Shown: in pieces, positions 1 through 9,900 of the stretch
Position numbering within the stretch: position 1 is the stretch's first letter
Layout: each line of letters opens with the position of its first letter
Source: Adiantum capillus-veneris
Lineage: Eukaryota > Streptophyta > Polypodiopsida > Polypodiales > Pteridaceae
DNA: 64,000 nucleotides
Reading direction: 5' to 3'
Assembly: GCA_014529385.2 (NCBI GenBank)
Contig: CM043944.1
Coordinates: 81,772,384-81,836,383 of the forward strand
Position numbers and translations under genes: made by a program
The notes under the pieces: generated by a model
Databases searched by the model: none
What the model saw: only the letters and a program-made list of their open reading frames with translations
Told to the model about the DNA's origin: nothing

Positions 1-81
1 AAGCTTTCTTGATTCTCCACCGCCGCCAAGCTCAAGCCGCCATAGCCGAGCTCCGTCGCTTCCGTCTCGCCAGGAAGCCAT
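1..81 (-). CDS. Copia-type gag, N-terminal fragment (runs off window)
   Basis: On the minus strand an ATG at 81-79 opens a 27-codon frame that runs off the left edge (begins MASWRDGSDGARLW). It lies 26 bp downstream of a Met-tRNA primer binding site, which is where the Gag start of a Copia-type retrotransposon is expected. No Gag domain is visible in so short a piece, so the call rests on position alone. The rest of the element would lie left of the window. Confidence 0.5.
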   Translation of the reverse strand, partial: MASWRDGSDGARLWRLELGGGGESRKL

Positions 82-106
82 TGCGCACGCTGTTCGCTAT
101 TGTACA

Positions 107-118
107 GCTCTGATACCA
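107..118 (-). other. Primer binding site, initiator Met-tRNA
   Basis: The plus strand reads GCTCTGATACCA, complement of TGGTATCAGAGC, the 12-base sequence that pairs with the 3' end of plant initiator Met-tRNA. It fixes a minus-strand LTR retrotransposon whose 5' LTR begins at about 121 and extends to the right. Confidence 0.85.
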
Positions 119-120
119 AT

Positions 121-147
121 TGTGAGTGCACAAATGCGGCGCGTGTG

Positions 148-213
<66 letters not shown>

Positions 214-590
214 AAGATGTGGGTGGAGCAATGTCAGGAAGTAACTTAGTGTATGAGTAAGGTGCTCCTTATTCTTATCTATACAAAGAATAAGGAAGTG
301 TGTATACATAGTGGGCGAACGGCCGGACACTGGATGTTCGGGCGCGCAAAAGACGGAGCGCCTTTATCCAAACATTCTAATCCCCTTAGGAGAAAAAATG
401 CTCCGGAGACTCCCCTTCTGTTCAAAATCTCCAAATATCGTGACATATTTAATGGGGAAGAGAATGTAGAATCACTTCCAAATACTGTTTAACCCAATGG
501 AATTGGTGATTAAGGCCTCTAGAACGAGCATAAATACCATTTAGAAGTTGAGATTCTAGGTCATTTCTCCCAAAACTTCTACACAGCTAG
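121..590 (-). mobile_element. Copia-type 5' LTR (right boundary uncertain)
   Basis: The sequence starting TGTGAGTG at 121, two bases beyond the primer binding site, is the 3' end of a 5' LTR read on the minus strand (ending ACTCACA). It contains a long AG dinucleotide run. I could not find the other LTR boundary with confidence, nor a target duplication; a CA near 586 is one candidate end. From about 591 to 970 I see no gene, only a short CT run at 744-760. Confidence 0.45.
151..210. repeat. (AG)30 microsatellite
   Basis: Thirty uninterrupted AG dinucleotides lie inside the presumed LTR. Translations across it give only Leu-Ser repeats and are not genes. Confidence 0.98.
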
Positions 591-969
591 GCATCCCTCT
601 ATCCAAGACTAAGTTGTTAACTACAATCAAAGGATTGAAAGCTAAGAAGTCCCTCGGCTTAAATGTGTGCTGCAAAATTCTTACAAGTCTTCAAAGCCAC
701 GCTATTCTCATTTCTATTATTAGTACTAGTATAGCCGACGGCCTCTCTCTCTCTCTCTCTGCGTCACTGTGTTCTCGAGCGCTGCAAGCCACACTCGTCG
801 GTTGAAGAAAAAGCTGACGCGTGACAGGGGGGGAACCGGAATTCACTCCCCCTTTATCTATTAGTACAGATGGAAGCAGTCCATTCATCATAGAACCCTA
901 CCTTACTCTATTAGCATTAGAGTCATCAAGGTGTTGCGCAAAAGGGCTCCCTGAAGAAGACCCCGCTAA

Positions 970-1373
970 CTAGTGTCTAGTGACCATGTTGAACACACTC
1001 CTCACAAGATATTTGCCCAGGGTATTTCCAATAAAAATCTCTCTACATCTCATGAAGTGGATCATAAAGGAACAGAAAGGCTTCATAGGCTTGTCAAGGT
1101 AGTTATTGCAATTTGGAAAGGAATTGAATGTGCCCAAGACTAAGGACAAGACTTCATCTTTCTTTAAATTGAAATTTGACAAAGCATATGATCATGTTGA
1201 ATGGTCCTTTTTGTAGGAAATTCTAGAAAGGATGGGATTTAGGACTCAATTTAAAAGGTTCATGCTCACTCTGTTTGGCAACGCCTAGGCAAGGTTGCTC
1301 TCAATGGGTCACGTTTTTACCCTTTCTTAGTACACAAGTTAGTTACGCAAGGTTTACCTTTAGCGTTCTTACT
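970..1373 (+). pseudogene. LINE (L1-type) reverse transcriptase, 5' piece
   Basis: Decayed non-LTR reverse transcriptase on the plus strand. Around 1163-1260 the translation reads KLKFDKAYDHVEWSFL, a stop, then EILERMGFRTQF, the conserved RT block found in plant L1-type ORF2 proteins. At 1348-1373 QGLPLAFLL corresponds to the RQGCPLAPLLF block. Stops and frame changes show it is long dead. The frame breaks inside PLAFLL and resumes at 3591 after an inserted element. Upstream of about 970 I cannot recognise the endonuclease domain. Confidence 0.8.
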
Positions 1374-1546
1374 AGTGTTAGAAAAAAATTGGGGTCTAGT
1401 GTATTTTAACCCGTTGAAATTATAAAATCCCGGTTAGATTTTGAGCTTGCCTTTAAGAAAACCGGCAAATTTACACAAGTTCTAGTGTAATTACCGGCAA
1501 AAGCTTCAAATTTTGACCCAAAAACCGGGAGAATTTCAAGCTTCCC

Positions 1547-2047
1547 TATAAGGGGTATGAGCCTCCCGAGACCGGCCACGGGAGGGGACCCCCCACCTAA
1601 ACACTGTAGCCTCACTCCACGCACTCGCGCACTGTGGGGACTCCACGCAAGGTTCCCCGGGGCACGCTATGACCCTCCGTCAGTGCGGCGGAGTCTGAGG
1701 CTACGTGGGGCTAGGGACCCGGAACGCAAGACCCGCGAAGACCCGCGAAATGCAAACGGCCGTCGACCCATGGAACGCAACCACGCCCGAGCCGGGCCCC
1801 CGTGAAGGCAACTTGACCCGAGCCGGTCTCGTCCGAGCCGGGCCCTCCTGAGCCGGTGCCGTCCGCGCCAGGACCCCTTGAAGCAACACCTCGACCCGAG
1901 CCGGTCCCGCCGTCCGAGCCGGGCCCTCCTGAGCCGGTGCCGTCCGCGCCAGGACCCCTTGAAGAAACACCCCGACCCGAGCCGGTCCCGTCCGAGCCGG
2001 GCCCCAAAGGTCCCCTCCCCGACGCGCCCAGATTCTGGGGCGTCACA
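1547..2047 (+). repeat. 5' LTR of the TA...CA element
   Basis: The 501-bp LTR is GC-rich and contains two to three copies of a roughly 75-bp minisatellite (core GAGCCGGGCCCTCCTGAGCC). It begins with a TATAAGG that could itself be the TATA box, leaving almost no U3. Open frames on both strands here are composition artefacts. Confidence 0.85.
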
Positions 2048-2049
2048 CT

Positions 2050-2122
2050 TGGTATCAAAGCAAAGGAAAACGGTCCTCCCCGACGCGCCCACAGTTTGGG
2101 GCGTCACACTTGGTATCAGAGC
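2050..2122 (+). other. Duplicated primer binding site
   Basis: TGGTATCAAAGC at 2050-2061 (one mismatch) directly follows the LTR end. TGGTATCAGAGC at 2111-2122 is perfect and follows a second copy of the last 38 bp of the LTR (2071-2108). The LTR terminus plus primer site is therefore tandemly duplicated with a 61-bp period. Confidence 0.8.
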
Positions 2123-2267
2123 TCCAGAAACGAGCTCTTGGAAACGAGCCAAAGACCGACGTGCCCGACGCGCACGATCCTCACGACGACTCCAACCGCA
2201 ATGGCCCGGGTCGTCAAAATCTTGGTGAAGAGAGCTCCAGAAAGCAACCACACGCCCTCCGTCCCCG

Positions 2268-2530
2268 TGACGCGTTCCCTGAACACCGGGCCGTCACCCG
2301 TGACCCGCGCCGGCCCCGATCCGAGCCGGGCACCTCCATGATAAAAAGGAAAGATACGAGCCAGACAGGGCTCCCCGTGACGCGTTCCCTGAACACCGAG
2401 CCGTCACCCGTGACCCGCGCCGGCCCCGATCCGAGCCGGGCACCTCCAAACACAAAAAGCAAAGATGCGAGCCAGACAGGGCTCTCCACATGAGAAAAAG
2501 GCAGATGCGAGCCAGACAGGGCTCTTTATA
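2268..2530 (+). repeat. Internal tandem repeats of the LTR element
   Basis: Two near-identical copies of about 110 bp start GACGCGTTCCCTGAACACCG and end with GAGCCAGACAGGGCTC. Two shorter partial copies of the GAGCCAGACAGGGCTC end follow. They are non-coding interior of the non-autonomous element. The rest of the interior to 3063 shows no gene. Confidence 0.8.
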
Positions 2531-3063
2531 ACAAAAACAGAGAAACAACAAAAACGCGACGAACAAAGCCAACGGTGTTCGTCACGCCCCGGCCACTTTT
2601 GTGGCCCATGCTGAGCTGAAGACCCATTCAAGTCTACAAAGAGACCACAGGGCCCCGAGCTATGCCCTCCAAATGACGTCCAAACAGGGACCAACTCGCA
2701 AGTGCTGCATTGCGACGCACTCTCATTCACATTCGGCTTTCAAGAAGTCTCCGCGCGGGCCAACGCAGCAGGTGGCTCCGCGCACACTGGGTTACCTATT
2801 CGGGGAACGCTCAAGTACGGGGAATTCTACTTGGGTGTTCAAAGCATATCTTTTCAGCCTTCTGCCAAAACCCCAAAAATACACACACTCACTCTCATTT
2901 CAAAAATGACAAAAACAAAGCATGCCTACTTACTTGCATTTTGGGAACACTTTTGTCACTTGCACTTATATGCGCCCCTTTGTCCCCACGGGCCTCATGC
3001 ATAGCCAAGCACTCTTTTTCCACGTTCGACGCGGTCGTCGAACTCTCTTCAAACGGGGGTGTA

Positions 3064-3531
3064 TATAAGGGGTATGAGCCTCCCGAGACCGGCCACGGGA
3101 GGGGACCCCCCACCTAGACACTGTAGCCTCACTCCACGCACTCGCGCACCGTGGGGACTCCACGCAAGGTTCCCCGGGGCACGCTATGACCCTCTGTCAA
3201 TGCGGCGGAGCCTGAGGCTACGTGGGGCTAGGGACCCGGAACGCAAGATCCGCGAAGACCCGCGAAACGCAAACGGCCGTCGACCCATGGAACGCAACCA
3301 CGCCCGAGCCGGTCCCGTCCGAGCCGGGCCCTCCTGAGCCGGTGCCGTCCGCGCCAGGACCCCTTGAAGCAACACCTCGACCCGAGCCGGTCCCGTCCGA
3401 GCCGGGCCCTCCTGAGCCGGTGCCGTCCGCGCCAGGACCCCTTGAAGAAACACCCCGACCCGAGCCGGTCCCGTCCGAGCCGGGCCCCAAAGGTCCCCTC
3501 CCCGACGCGCCCAGATTCTGGGGGCGTCACA
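3064..3531 (+). repeat. 3' LTR of the TA...CA element
   Basis: The 468-bp copy matches 1547-2047 and is shorter because it has fewer minisatellite units. It ends in CACA just before the right TTCCC target duplication. Confidence 0.85.
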
Positions 3532-3590
3532 TTCCCCTTATTTTGATCAGTTAGGAAAAATGTATTTTTCTAGCCCTGGAACTTCTTACT

Positions 3591-3862
3591 GTTTGCAATA
3601 GTAGTGGATGGCTTAAAGTGACCCATCAATGATAGGATCTCTCAAGGATTGATAAAAGGCATCTCTCTCCGATCTCTCTCCCCAACTTGGCTAGGTCTCA
3701 ATGCGCATTTCCGTTTGTAGTTGACATGGTGCTTTGTTAGAAAATGATGGTAAATCTTAAAGGCACTTCTCGCAAGATATCAGCACCTTTTTCCAAGCCT
3801 CTGGTTTTAAATCAACGAGCACATGATTGGTGTGTATGCTAGCAGCAATGCCACACCACACC
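3591..3862 (+). pseudogene. LINE reverse transcriptase, middle piece
   Basis: Continues the frame broken at 1373: FAIVVDGL, then GLIKGISL, then a decayed FADD block (VVDMVLC, where the catalytic Asp pair is lost) followed by MVNLKG and FFQASGFK, the order seen in L1-type RTs. Stops and frameshifts are present. It is interrupted again at 3863 by a small inverted-repeat element. Confidence 0.8.
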
Positions 3863-4364
3863 TCGTCACTATATGGCACGGCTCTGGCTCATAGGGGATC
3901 TAAGGCCCAAATTTGAGGGGGCGAGGCAGCTTTAATCTCGGCCGTCGGATCATGCAGCGAACTACGGGTGAACTAGGGGTGGGTGAACTGGGGGTGAACT
4001 AAGGGTGAACTAGGGGCGGGTAAACTATTGGGGGTGAACCAAGAGTGAACTAGGGGAGGATAAACTAGGGTATGATCATGTGCCATGCCAATATAGGCAA
4101 CGACGCGCGCTAGCGTGGTGGTAGGGCATTCGTGTGGCAACCGAAACATCCCGGGTTCAACCCACACCCCGTGAGGCGGGTGAACTAGGGGTGAACTAGG
4201 GGGCTGAACTAAGAGTGAACTCGGGCCGCCATTTTTGTCCCGAGTTCACCCTTAGTTCACCCTCAGTTCATCGAGTCGACGGACGGCTAAGATTGCATTG
4301 CGATTTTCCCTTCTCTTTCCCACCATAGATCCCCCTAAGCTGGACCGTGCCATATAGTGACGAG
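3863..4364. mobile_element. Inverted-repeat element (hAT-type MITE) in the LINE
   Basis: The termini form a 19-bp perfect inverted repeat (TCGTCACTATATGGCACGG), with looser pairing further in. An 8-bp direct repeat ACCACACC flanks it (3855-3862, 4365-4372). The subterminal regions carry degenerate tandem copies of GGGTGAACTAGGG in opposite orientation in the two arms (3965-4075 and 4170-4270), so the element could fold into a long hairpin. There is no coding capacity. The centre carries a tRNA-like segment. Confidence 0.8.
4105..4170 (+). other. tRNA-like segment (A and B box) inside the MITE
   Basis: TAGCGTGGTGG (from about 4111) resembles a pol III A box and GGTTCAACCC (4154-4163) a B box, at tRNA-like spacing. 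I could not fold a credible acceptor stem or anticodon arm, so this is more likely a SINE head or promoter relic captured by the element than a tRNA gene. Confidence 0.45.
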
Positions 4365-4372
4365 ACCACACC

Positions 4373-4850
4373 ATCCTTGCTAAGAAATGAGGGCTATGAA
4401 GCTACTCATCAAGGAATATGAGTCTACAAGCTACTAGGGATCCCCATGGGATTTGGAGTGTCTCTCAAACATAGGTGGGACTAGGGTATGTACCAAGTTC
4501 AAAAGGAAACTAAACAGGTGGTTTAGGTTCCAAGGCTTAGTGGTAGGACAAATACTTGTCATTATTCACTTTATAATGGCTTATGTAATCTTCTTTTTGT
4601 GCAATGCGTTTTCTCTTTAATAGCAAGCTTTGTTCCAAGACAATGCCATTAAAATAGATTTCCAAAACATAATTTTGTTATGGGAAAAATGTGGTGATAA
4701 GACCATCGATGAAGCTTCTATTTATAATTTATTGATTCTTACCCTTAAAGGCTGAGATCAGAACTTTTTAGTGAAATTCTTATCAATTTCTTCAGATTTA
4801 CCGGCCTTGCTGACGAAAATCACAACAATTGAAATCCCAGTTGACCTATT
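4373..4850 (+). pseudogene. LINE ORF2, C-terminal piece
   Basis: The frame continues with GIPMGFGVSLKHRWDWVCTK, then WFRFQGLVVGQILVI and IMAYVIFFL, which match the region after the RT core in plant L1-type ORF2. Recognisable similarity fades after about 4640, and the end is given loosely. Downstream to 5530 I recognise nothing; a 96-codon minus-strand frame at 5200-4910 has no recognisable domain and is probably chance. Confidence 0.75.
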
Positions 4851-5534
4851 ATCCATGCTATGCCCTTATTTCTATCAATCACTCCCACTTCATAGTGAAC
4901 ATTTGGTTGCTAATAAGTTGAGAACACATTCCATAAGTTTTCAATGCTGACAAAACTGAAAAAGGATAAAAGAATGTATTCCATTTGTGGATTCAAAGTA
5001 TTAAGTCCATCTGTCAGTCTGTAGAAGAACTCCACTGACATATGTTCTTTCTGCGCATGATGATCCAAGACTACCAATTGGAATGGGACATGTTCTTTTC
5101 GGTAGAAGGCTTGAAATTTCTCCATGTCCAAGCACACACGCTTAATTTTCCAAGGGATGGAATGGTGCTGAGATGATTGACCCACATTTTCTCTATACAA
5201 GTGATTAAGGAGTGCTACCTCAACGAGCGATGAAAATCAAGCAAGGGACAAAAGACGAGCAAAGAACACATTGAGCACATTCTAATCTTTATTGAAAATG
5301 TATGTCTACAATATCCATATATGGGCATCCATGTAGATTTATAGTTTTTATTACCTCCCTATGATAAAATTTTTCTTTCTTATGCAAGAAATTCTCATGT
5401 ATGGTGGTGATCATCACTTGACACGTTCTAGTCGAATATAATCCATGCATATATGTGTGCAACATGTGTTACTATTATTTTAAATAGAAGCTACTCCCTC
5501 AAACCATAGGTGTGCTTCAATGTATATGCAGTAC

Positions 5535-5588
5535 TAAACTTCTTCTTCTTCTTCTTCTTCTTCCTCTCTCTCTCTCTCTCTCTCTCTA
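5535..5588. repeat. (TTC)n/(CT)n microsatellite
   Basis: About eight TTC units followed by a run of CT. Confidence 0.95.
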
Positions 5589-5743
5589 TACAAGGAATCC
5601 ACTTCTATTTTATAAGAAAATGTTGCCTTGGTGACAAGGAGAGTGAGTTTCGATGAGTGATACATAAGTAAGAGTCATAAGCATGGTTCTTTGTTTCTTA
5701 TATTAGAAATGACTCGATAATATGCACCTTACATGCTGTCGAT

Positions 5744-5905
5744 GAGAGCTAGCTTGGGTGGTTGAGTGCCCGCCCTCCATCACCCAAGTGATGGGTTCAA
5801 GTGTAGCTAGGAGACCCTATGAAATCTCATCAGTGTGCTCGTGGGAATGTGAGTGATGTTACAAGAAAGATGCTCCTCGTAGGATTATCCAGGGGGTCCA
5901 CCTCA
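5744..5905 (+). mobile_element. tRNA-derived SINE-like sequence
   Basis: TAGCTTGGGTGGTTG (5750-5764) matches a pol III A box and GGGTTCAAGTG (5793-5803) a B box, about 30 bp apart. The arrangement (tRNA-like head with GCCCGCCCTCC and TAGGAGACCC) is that of plant tRNA-derived SINEs. The 3' end and target duplications were not identified. From 5906 to 6960 I see no gene; the short frames there lack recognisable domains. Confidence 0.55.
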
Positions 5906-6970
5906 AAAAATGTAAGTTTAGCATATCTCACTTGGAGGGTTGTTTCGTGTTTGAAAGAGTCACAAAGTTACATGTAAAAGAGGGGTTTAGAGATTACGAG
6001 TTTAAAAAACAAAAGGGGTCTTTTAATTCACGAAGAATTGTGTGTCTAGAGGGGGGTTATAAATACCTCTTCAATGCACATGCTATAGGTATTTTTGAAA
6101 GGTGGACCCCTGGGGGTGGGGAATTATCTGGCGGAGACTTATGTATTTCAATGTGCTTAGGGATCCACACACACAGATGCATGTTGTCGCATAACAATAA
6201 GAAATGAGATTGACGGGGCACTTGTAGCTATTGGTAGACTATGCGCTTGTGTTTTTGTTCCATTTGTCAAAGAGCTCCATGCAATCAGTGGTGAACCTTC
6301 TTTATTGGCAACAATGTTTTTTCCTCTACCAATGCATTCTTACATGTACATGTCATGATCCTCCCCTTGCCTTGGTTGGTCCACACTACAAAAGATTGGC
6401 TCCCCTCCCTAAGGTTGCTAGCTATATTGCTCATCCGGCCATCATGCAAGCTAAAGATAATAGTATTAGTGTTGACCTTTTGTGACATATCCATAACTAT
6501 CCACTTTTGAATCTCTTTGTCAATTGCTTTAAGGTGTAGCCACTCTTTTATTTAGTATTGTCTAGCCTCGAGAGCCGTGTAGTGATCAGAATAAATCTTT
6601 TTCTTGTCCAATCAAAATACTTACAGCATCTCTAAGAGGATAACAGGTTTGAGCCCTTTTTTAATTGTTTATAGCAACAACAAAATAAACTTCTTGGTTT
6701 AGGCAAAAAAGAAGAGAAAAGATTTTTATTAAATTCTCTTGAAATTTAAGAAGATCGATCAGCTTTCTTTCTAAATTTGGCCAACACATAATAGTGGTTA
6801 GACCCAGGGTCAATTTGTAGAAGCAAGTACAATGTTTTTATTTATAATCACATGTGTGAAACGTGGCGAGTTTAGATTAGTGCATTGCCCTAGTTTTATG
6901 CCAATGTTTTTGAAGGGGAAGGTTTTACTTGACGTGTTTTCCTATATCTTGGGTGGCATGCAAAGTTGTA

Positions 6971-7210
6971 AGCACCACACCACACCCTTTTGACTAGCGT
7001 TTCCAAATGCAATCTCAAAGGACCTGGTGAGAGGCAAAGTCTAGGCTTGCAAGTGAAGAAAGTGTCTTTTATAGAAAATCACCACACGGTACCATTTCAA
7101 CTTGCGTTTCCAAATGCAAGCTGAAAGGTTATGGTGAACTTTGAAGTCTAGCACCACACCGTACCCTTTTGACTTGCGTTTCAAAATGCTAACTGAAAGT
7201 TTCCGATGAC
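6971..7210. repeat. Three degenerate tandem repeats, about 70-105 bp apart
   Basis: CACCACACC...TTTGACTTGCGTTTCCAAATGC recurs at about 6975, 7080 and 7150, with a GAAAGG-like tail each time. Non-coding. No target duplication seen. Confidence 0.7.
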
Positions 7211-8786
7211 AAACACGGTCTCGAGTGGGCAACGGTGCAATGGCAAAACTCAGGATAGAGGCTATGATGACCAATGATTTTGCAGGAGATTCTGGCCGCT
7301 CAGAATCTCATATTCAACAAGAGCTCTTGTCTCACCTTTTTTTGCTGGTTTTAGTGAGGGTGGAAATATGACACTGGAAAGCGCTGTTCTGGAGCCAGAA
7401 ATGGCAGCAGTGTAAGAGTTGTGCATGCAAGTGGACGCGATTTGCTAGTCCACGTTCGCCATAGTGTTAGAGCTGCTTTGCATGTTGATGATGCCTCCCC
7501 AACGGCATAGCTCTTGGTGGCATCCACCATGCTATAGATCAACTGGACCACAATAAGAGAAGCTGAGTTTCCAGTGTAAGCCGGCAAACACCCCAGTTGG
7601 TCGCTGCAGGTGAACCAGCACATGCTCAGGTGAACCACGAGGTTAACAATGTCTTCAAAGTGTAGAAACTTTTGGTGTGTCATCGTGAGGCCTATAGTAG
7701 CATGCGGTGTCCAAGTAGGCATCCAACACAACTTCTACAGGATGGGCGGGGACGGCGCGAAGTACTGTGGATTGCGATGACGGCGCGAACTGTGGATTGG
7801 ATTGAATGGAAAGTAGTGCCAAGTAGCTGCTTATAGTAGATGGTGGAGCCACTGTCAAGGTACGTGCTACCAAGGGACATAGAGGCGATCATTGCCGATG
7901 CCGATGCCCGTAAGCTAAAGGAAGAACAATATGTGTTGTCCTTGGACGGGATTGATGAGCATCAGAGTGAAGACATTGCTGCATAGGATATGGGAGGCCG
8001 GACCCCCGAGTGTGGTGGTACATACCGTGGACGTTGTGTCGAAGTAGCGGGGGGCAGGCAGTAGGAGAAGGTGCCCACACTTGAACAGCCTCGATCGCGA
8101 TGGAAATGATTGGGCATGGACAAGTACTGGTGGTTTAAGCTAAGGATGACGTTGATGGGATTAAAAAACACCCTTGTTGCAGCTGGCAACGGAGCCACCC
8201 ACATTGAGCCGGAAGATGTTCACGACAAGGCTTACACTTATGGAGTCGCCCACCTGGAAGGCGCTGGGTGGCCGGACGTCAACTGGAAGGTGCCGCCTGA
8301 TGAGTCTTCGCTATATGCATCATCTCCGTCAAGAACTCCGAGCTTATCGCAAAGCGATTCTGCCTGGCTCGATGTAGCCAAGCAAGGGGCTTGATTTTGA
8401 GAAATTGAAAAAATTTGATAATAGAAATAGTAAACATTATCAATTTGGCAAAAACTCTTCTTTTAAAAATCCATAAGAAGCAATTGTGCATGGTTGCAAA
8501 ATTGATTTTTCTGAAAAAGTTCGTGATTGGTTGTTACTTCTACCTTGGGAATGTACATGTCTTACTCCTTGCGTTATATCATTTTTGACTTACTTTGTCT
8601 ATCTAATTAGTTTGGCATGTGTGGTCTCATAAAATGGATACATTGGACCAAGCCATGACGTGGACCACACATCTTTGTTTGGGTTGTGTGGTATTAGCAG
8701 AATTGATGTTATCATGGCACCAATACAATTTTGAACGAGCCGCAAGCTATAAGCGCTTTGATCCCTCTGATCAGGCTAAAGTTGTA
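7211..8786. other. Unidentified stretch with fragmentary open frames
   Basis: GC-richer segment. The minus strand has adjacent open pieces (8204-7962, 7892-7692, 7731-7351) that might be a decayed gene, and the plus strand one at 8110-8394 (ending DSAWLDVAKQGA). I recognise no domain on either strand and see no consistent splice sites. CACTA element 1 is inserted at its right end, duplicating CTC. Confidence 0.3.
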
Positions 8787-8819
8787 CTCCACTACAAGAG
8801 GTTGTGGCTCTTGTGATGC

Positions 8820-9035
8820 TGTTAGCGACGGAAATACACTGGATTTTTATAACCCCCGGCATCGCTACGAGAGCGTCGCTATATGCATCGCTATAAGCGT
8901 CGCTATATAGCGACGCTAATAGCGACGCTCATAACGACGGTTATAGCGACGTTTACATTGAAGACTATAGCGACGCTCATAGCGACATTACAGAGCCATA
9001 AATAGCGACGGTTATAGCGACGGCCGAAAGAAATT
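8820..9035. repeat. Subterminal repeat array, CACTA 1 left end
   Basis: A dozen or so copies of AGCGACG / CGTCGCT in both orientations, in units such as TATAGCGACGCTCATAGCGAC. In En/Spm, TNPA binds repeated subterminal motifs of about this length; by analogy these are the candidate binding sites. The matching array at the right end is 14480-14590, with a hairpin GAGCGTCGCAAATT/AATTTGCGACGCTC at about 14497-14532. Confidence 0.85.
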
Positions 9036-9375
9036 TTTTTTTGGTGACAGGGCATTGAATACCCTGCCACCCATCAACCATATTGTACTTGATTCACTTT
9101 TTAAAAAAGTGCAAGGGTAGATAATAGACCCAAAATAGTCACCCACAAAACGCATTGTTTCCAAAATTGACAATTGTACACATCATAGGCAAAATGAATT
9201 GATTGGCAAATGTAATAATGACAATTGTAAGACATCATAGACATAAAGAATTGATTGGCAAAAGGAACTGCGGTGACAAATGTAATAATATACATGGTTC
9301 AAAAAGACGTAAGCTATGAGAAACCCTAAACTAATGCTATCTAGCTACGGCTAAACTGACGTCGTCTATTCAGAC

Positions 9376-9900
9376 ATCTCATCGCGTCCAAGCGGCGTAT
9401 CTGTCGGATTCTGCAAAAAAAGACAATAAGACAGCTTTCAGTAAGATAAACATATAACGACATTTATAAAACAATACAAAAAATTAAAAAGAGTAAATCA
9501 TAATACTAACCATGCCGCCGCGAGAACTGAGAATGTCCATCAGCACGTTTAAGCCCTTCCTGCCTGCGTACTCGCGCTCGTACGGTGTGGGATCACGTCC
9601 TGTCATCGACCACTGTCAAAACATACAAAGATTTCATTATGTTAGAATTAAAAAACTCATAAACCCTAAACTATCGAACATAAAGAGCAATGTGAAAACA
9701 CTTACAAAATTGGCCTCAAATGATGCCCATCCACCGCTCCCCAAGTGGTGCGAGCTCCCTACCTCTACTCGCGCTCTGGCTGCATCCTTTTGTTGCTTCC
9801 ACTTGTCGGGATTCTCGCGCGCTGCTTTCTTCGCATTCTTCCAATCTTCTTTGGCCAGCCAATCTGGCCTGTTCCACCCATTCTTGATTGCTTTTTGCAT
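9376..9900 (-). pseudogene. TNPA-like (Transposase_24 type) C-terminal exons, CACTA 1
   Basis: Minus-strand exons correspond to the end of the TNPA-like gene in element 2: KNAKKAARENPDKWKQQKD then SGGWASFEA (9899-9706), an exon ending ILSSRGGM, and a last exon NPTDTPLGRDEMSE. The sequence AKEDWKNAKK keeps the Trp codon that is a stop in element 2. Everything N-terminal is gone: at 9899/9900 the frame is joined to the end of TNP2 by an internal deletion. Confidence 0.8.

Larger units (their letters stand above)
1547..3531 (+). mobile_element. Small non-autonomous LTR retrotransposon (TRIM/LARD-like)
   Basis: Two direct copies, 1547-2047 and 3064-3531, share the start TATAAGGGGTATGAGCC and the end GGGGCGTCACA. 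A 5-bp target duplication TTCCC flanks the element (1542-1546, 3532-3536). A Met-tRNA primer binding site follows the left LTR, and a G-rich tract ending GGGGGTG precedes the right one. The roughly 1 kb interior holds no gag or pol. The LTRs run TA...CA rather than TG...CA, a known non-canonical type. The copies differ by about seven transitions over the first 250 bp, plus length changes in GC-rich tandem repeats. Confidence 0.85.
1374..3582. mobile_element. Non-autonomous hAT-like element inserted in the LINE
   Basis: The block is flanked by an exact 8-bp direct repeat TTCTTACT (1366-1373 and 3583-3590). The left end reads AGTGTTAGAAAAA and the right end, complemented, GTTCCAGGGCTAGAAAAA, so both contain an imperfect TAGxGxTAGAAAAA inverted terminus. 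8-bp duplications and CAGGG-like termini are typical of hAT elements. Removing the block and one repeat restores the LINE frame (QGLPLAFLL then FAIVVDGL). Its own DNA is only about 173 bp at the left and 50 bp at the right; the remainder is the LTR element at 1547-3531. No transposase is present. Confidence 0.7.

Noticed and set aside
97-330. Open frame rich in Leu-Ser over the AG run
   Set aside because: Translated microsatellite; no domain. The same applies to frames at 12496-12711, 13935-14512, 26843-27076, 28351-28886 and 62699-63112.
1667-2251. 194-codon minus-strand frame and several overlapping GC-rich frames
   Set aside because: They lie in an LTR with GC-rich minisatellite, are open on several frames at once, and show no domain.
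4105-4170. A true tRNA gene
   Set aside because: A and B box-like motifs are present but no acceptor stem or anticodon arm could be paired.
6971-7210. CRISPR-like repeat array
   Set aside because: Repeats are few, degenerate and irregularly spaced, and the DNA is eukaryotic.
7351-8204. Desiccation-related or similar host gene on the minus strand
   Set aside because: I tried to match the frames to known plant families and found no convincing motif; left as unidentified.
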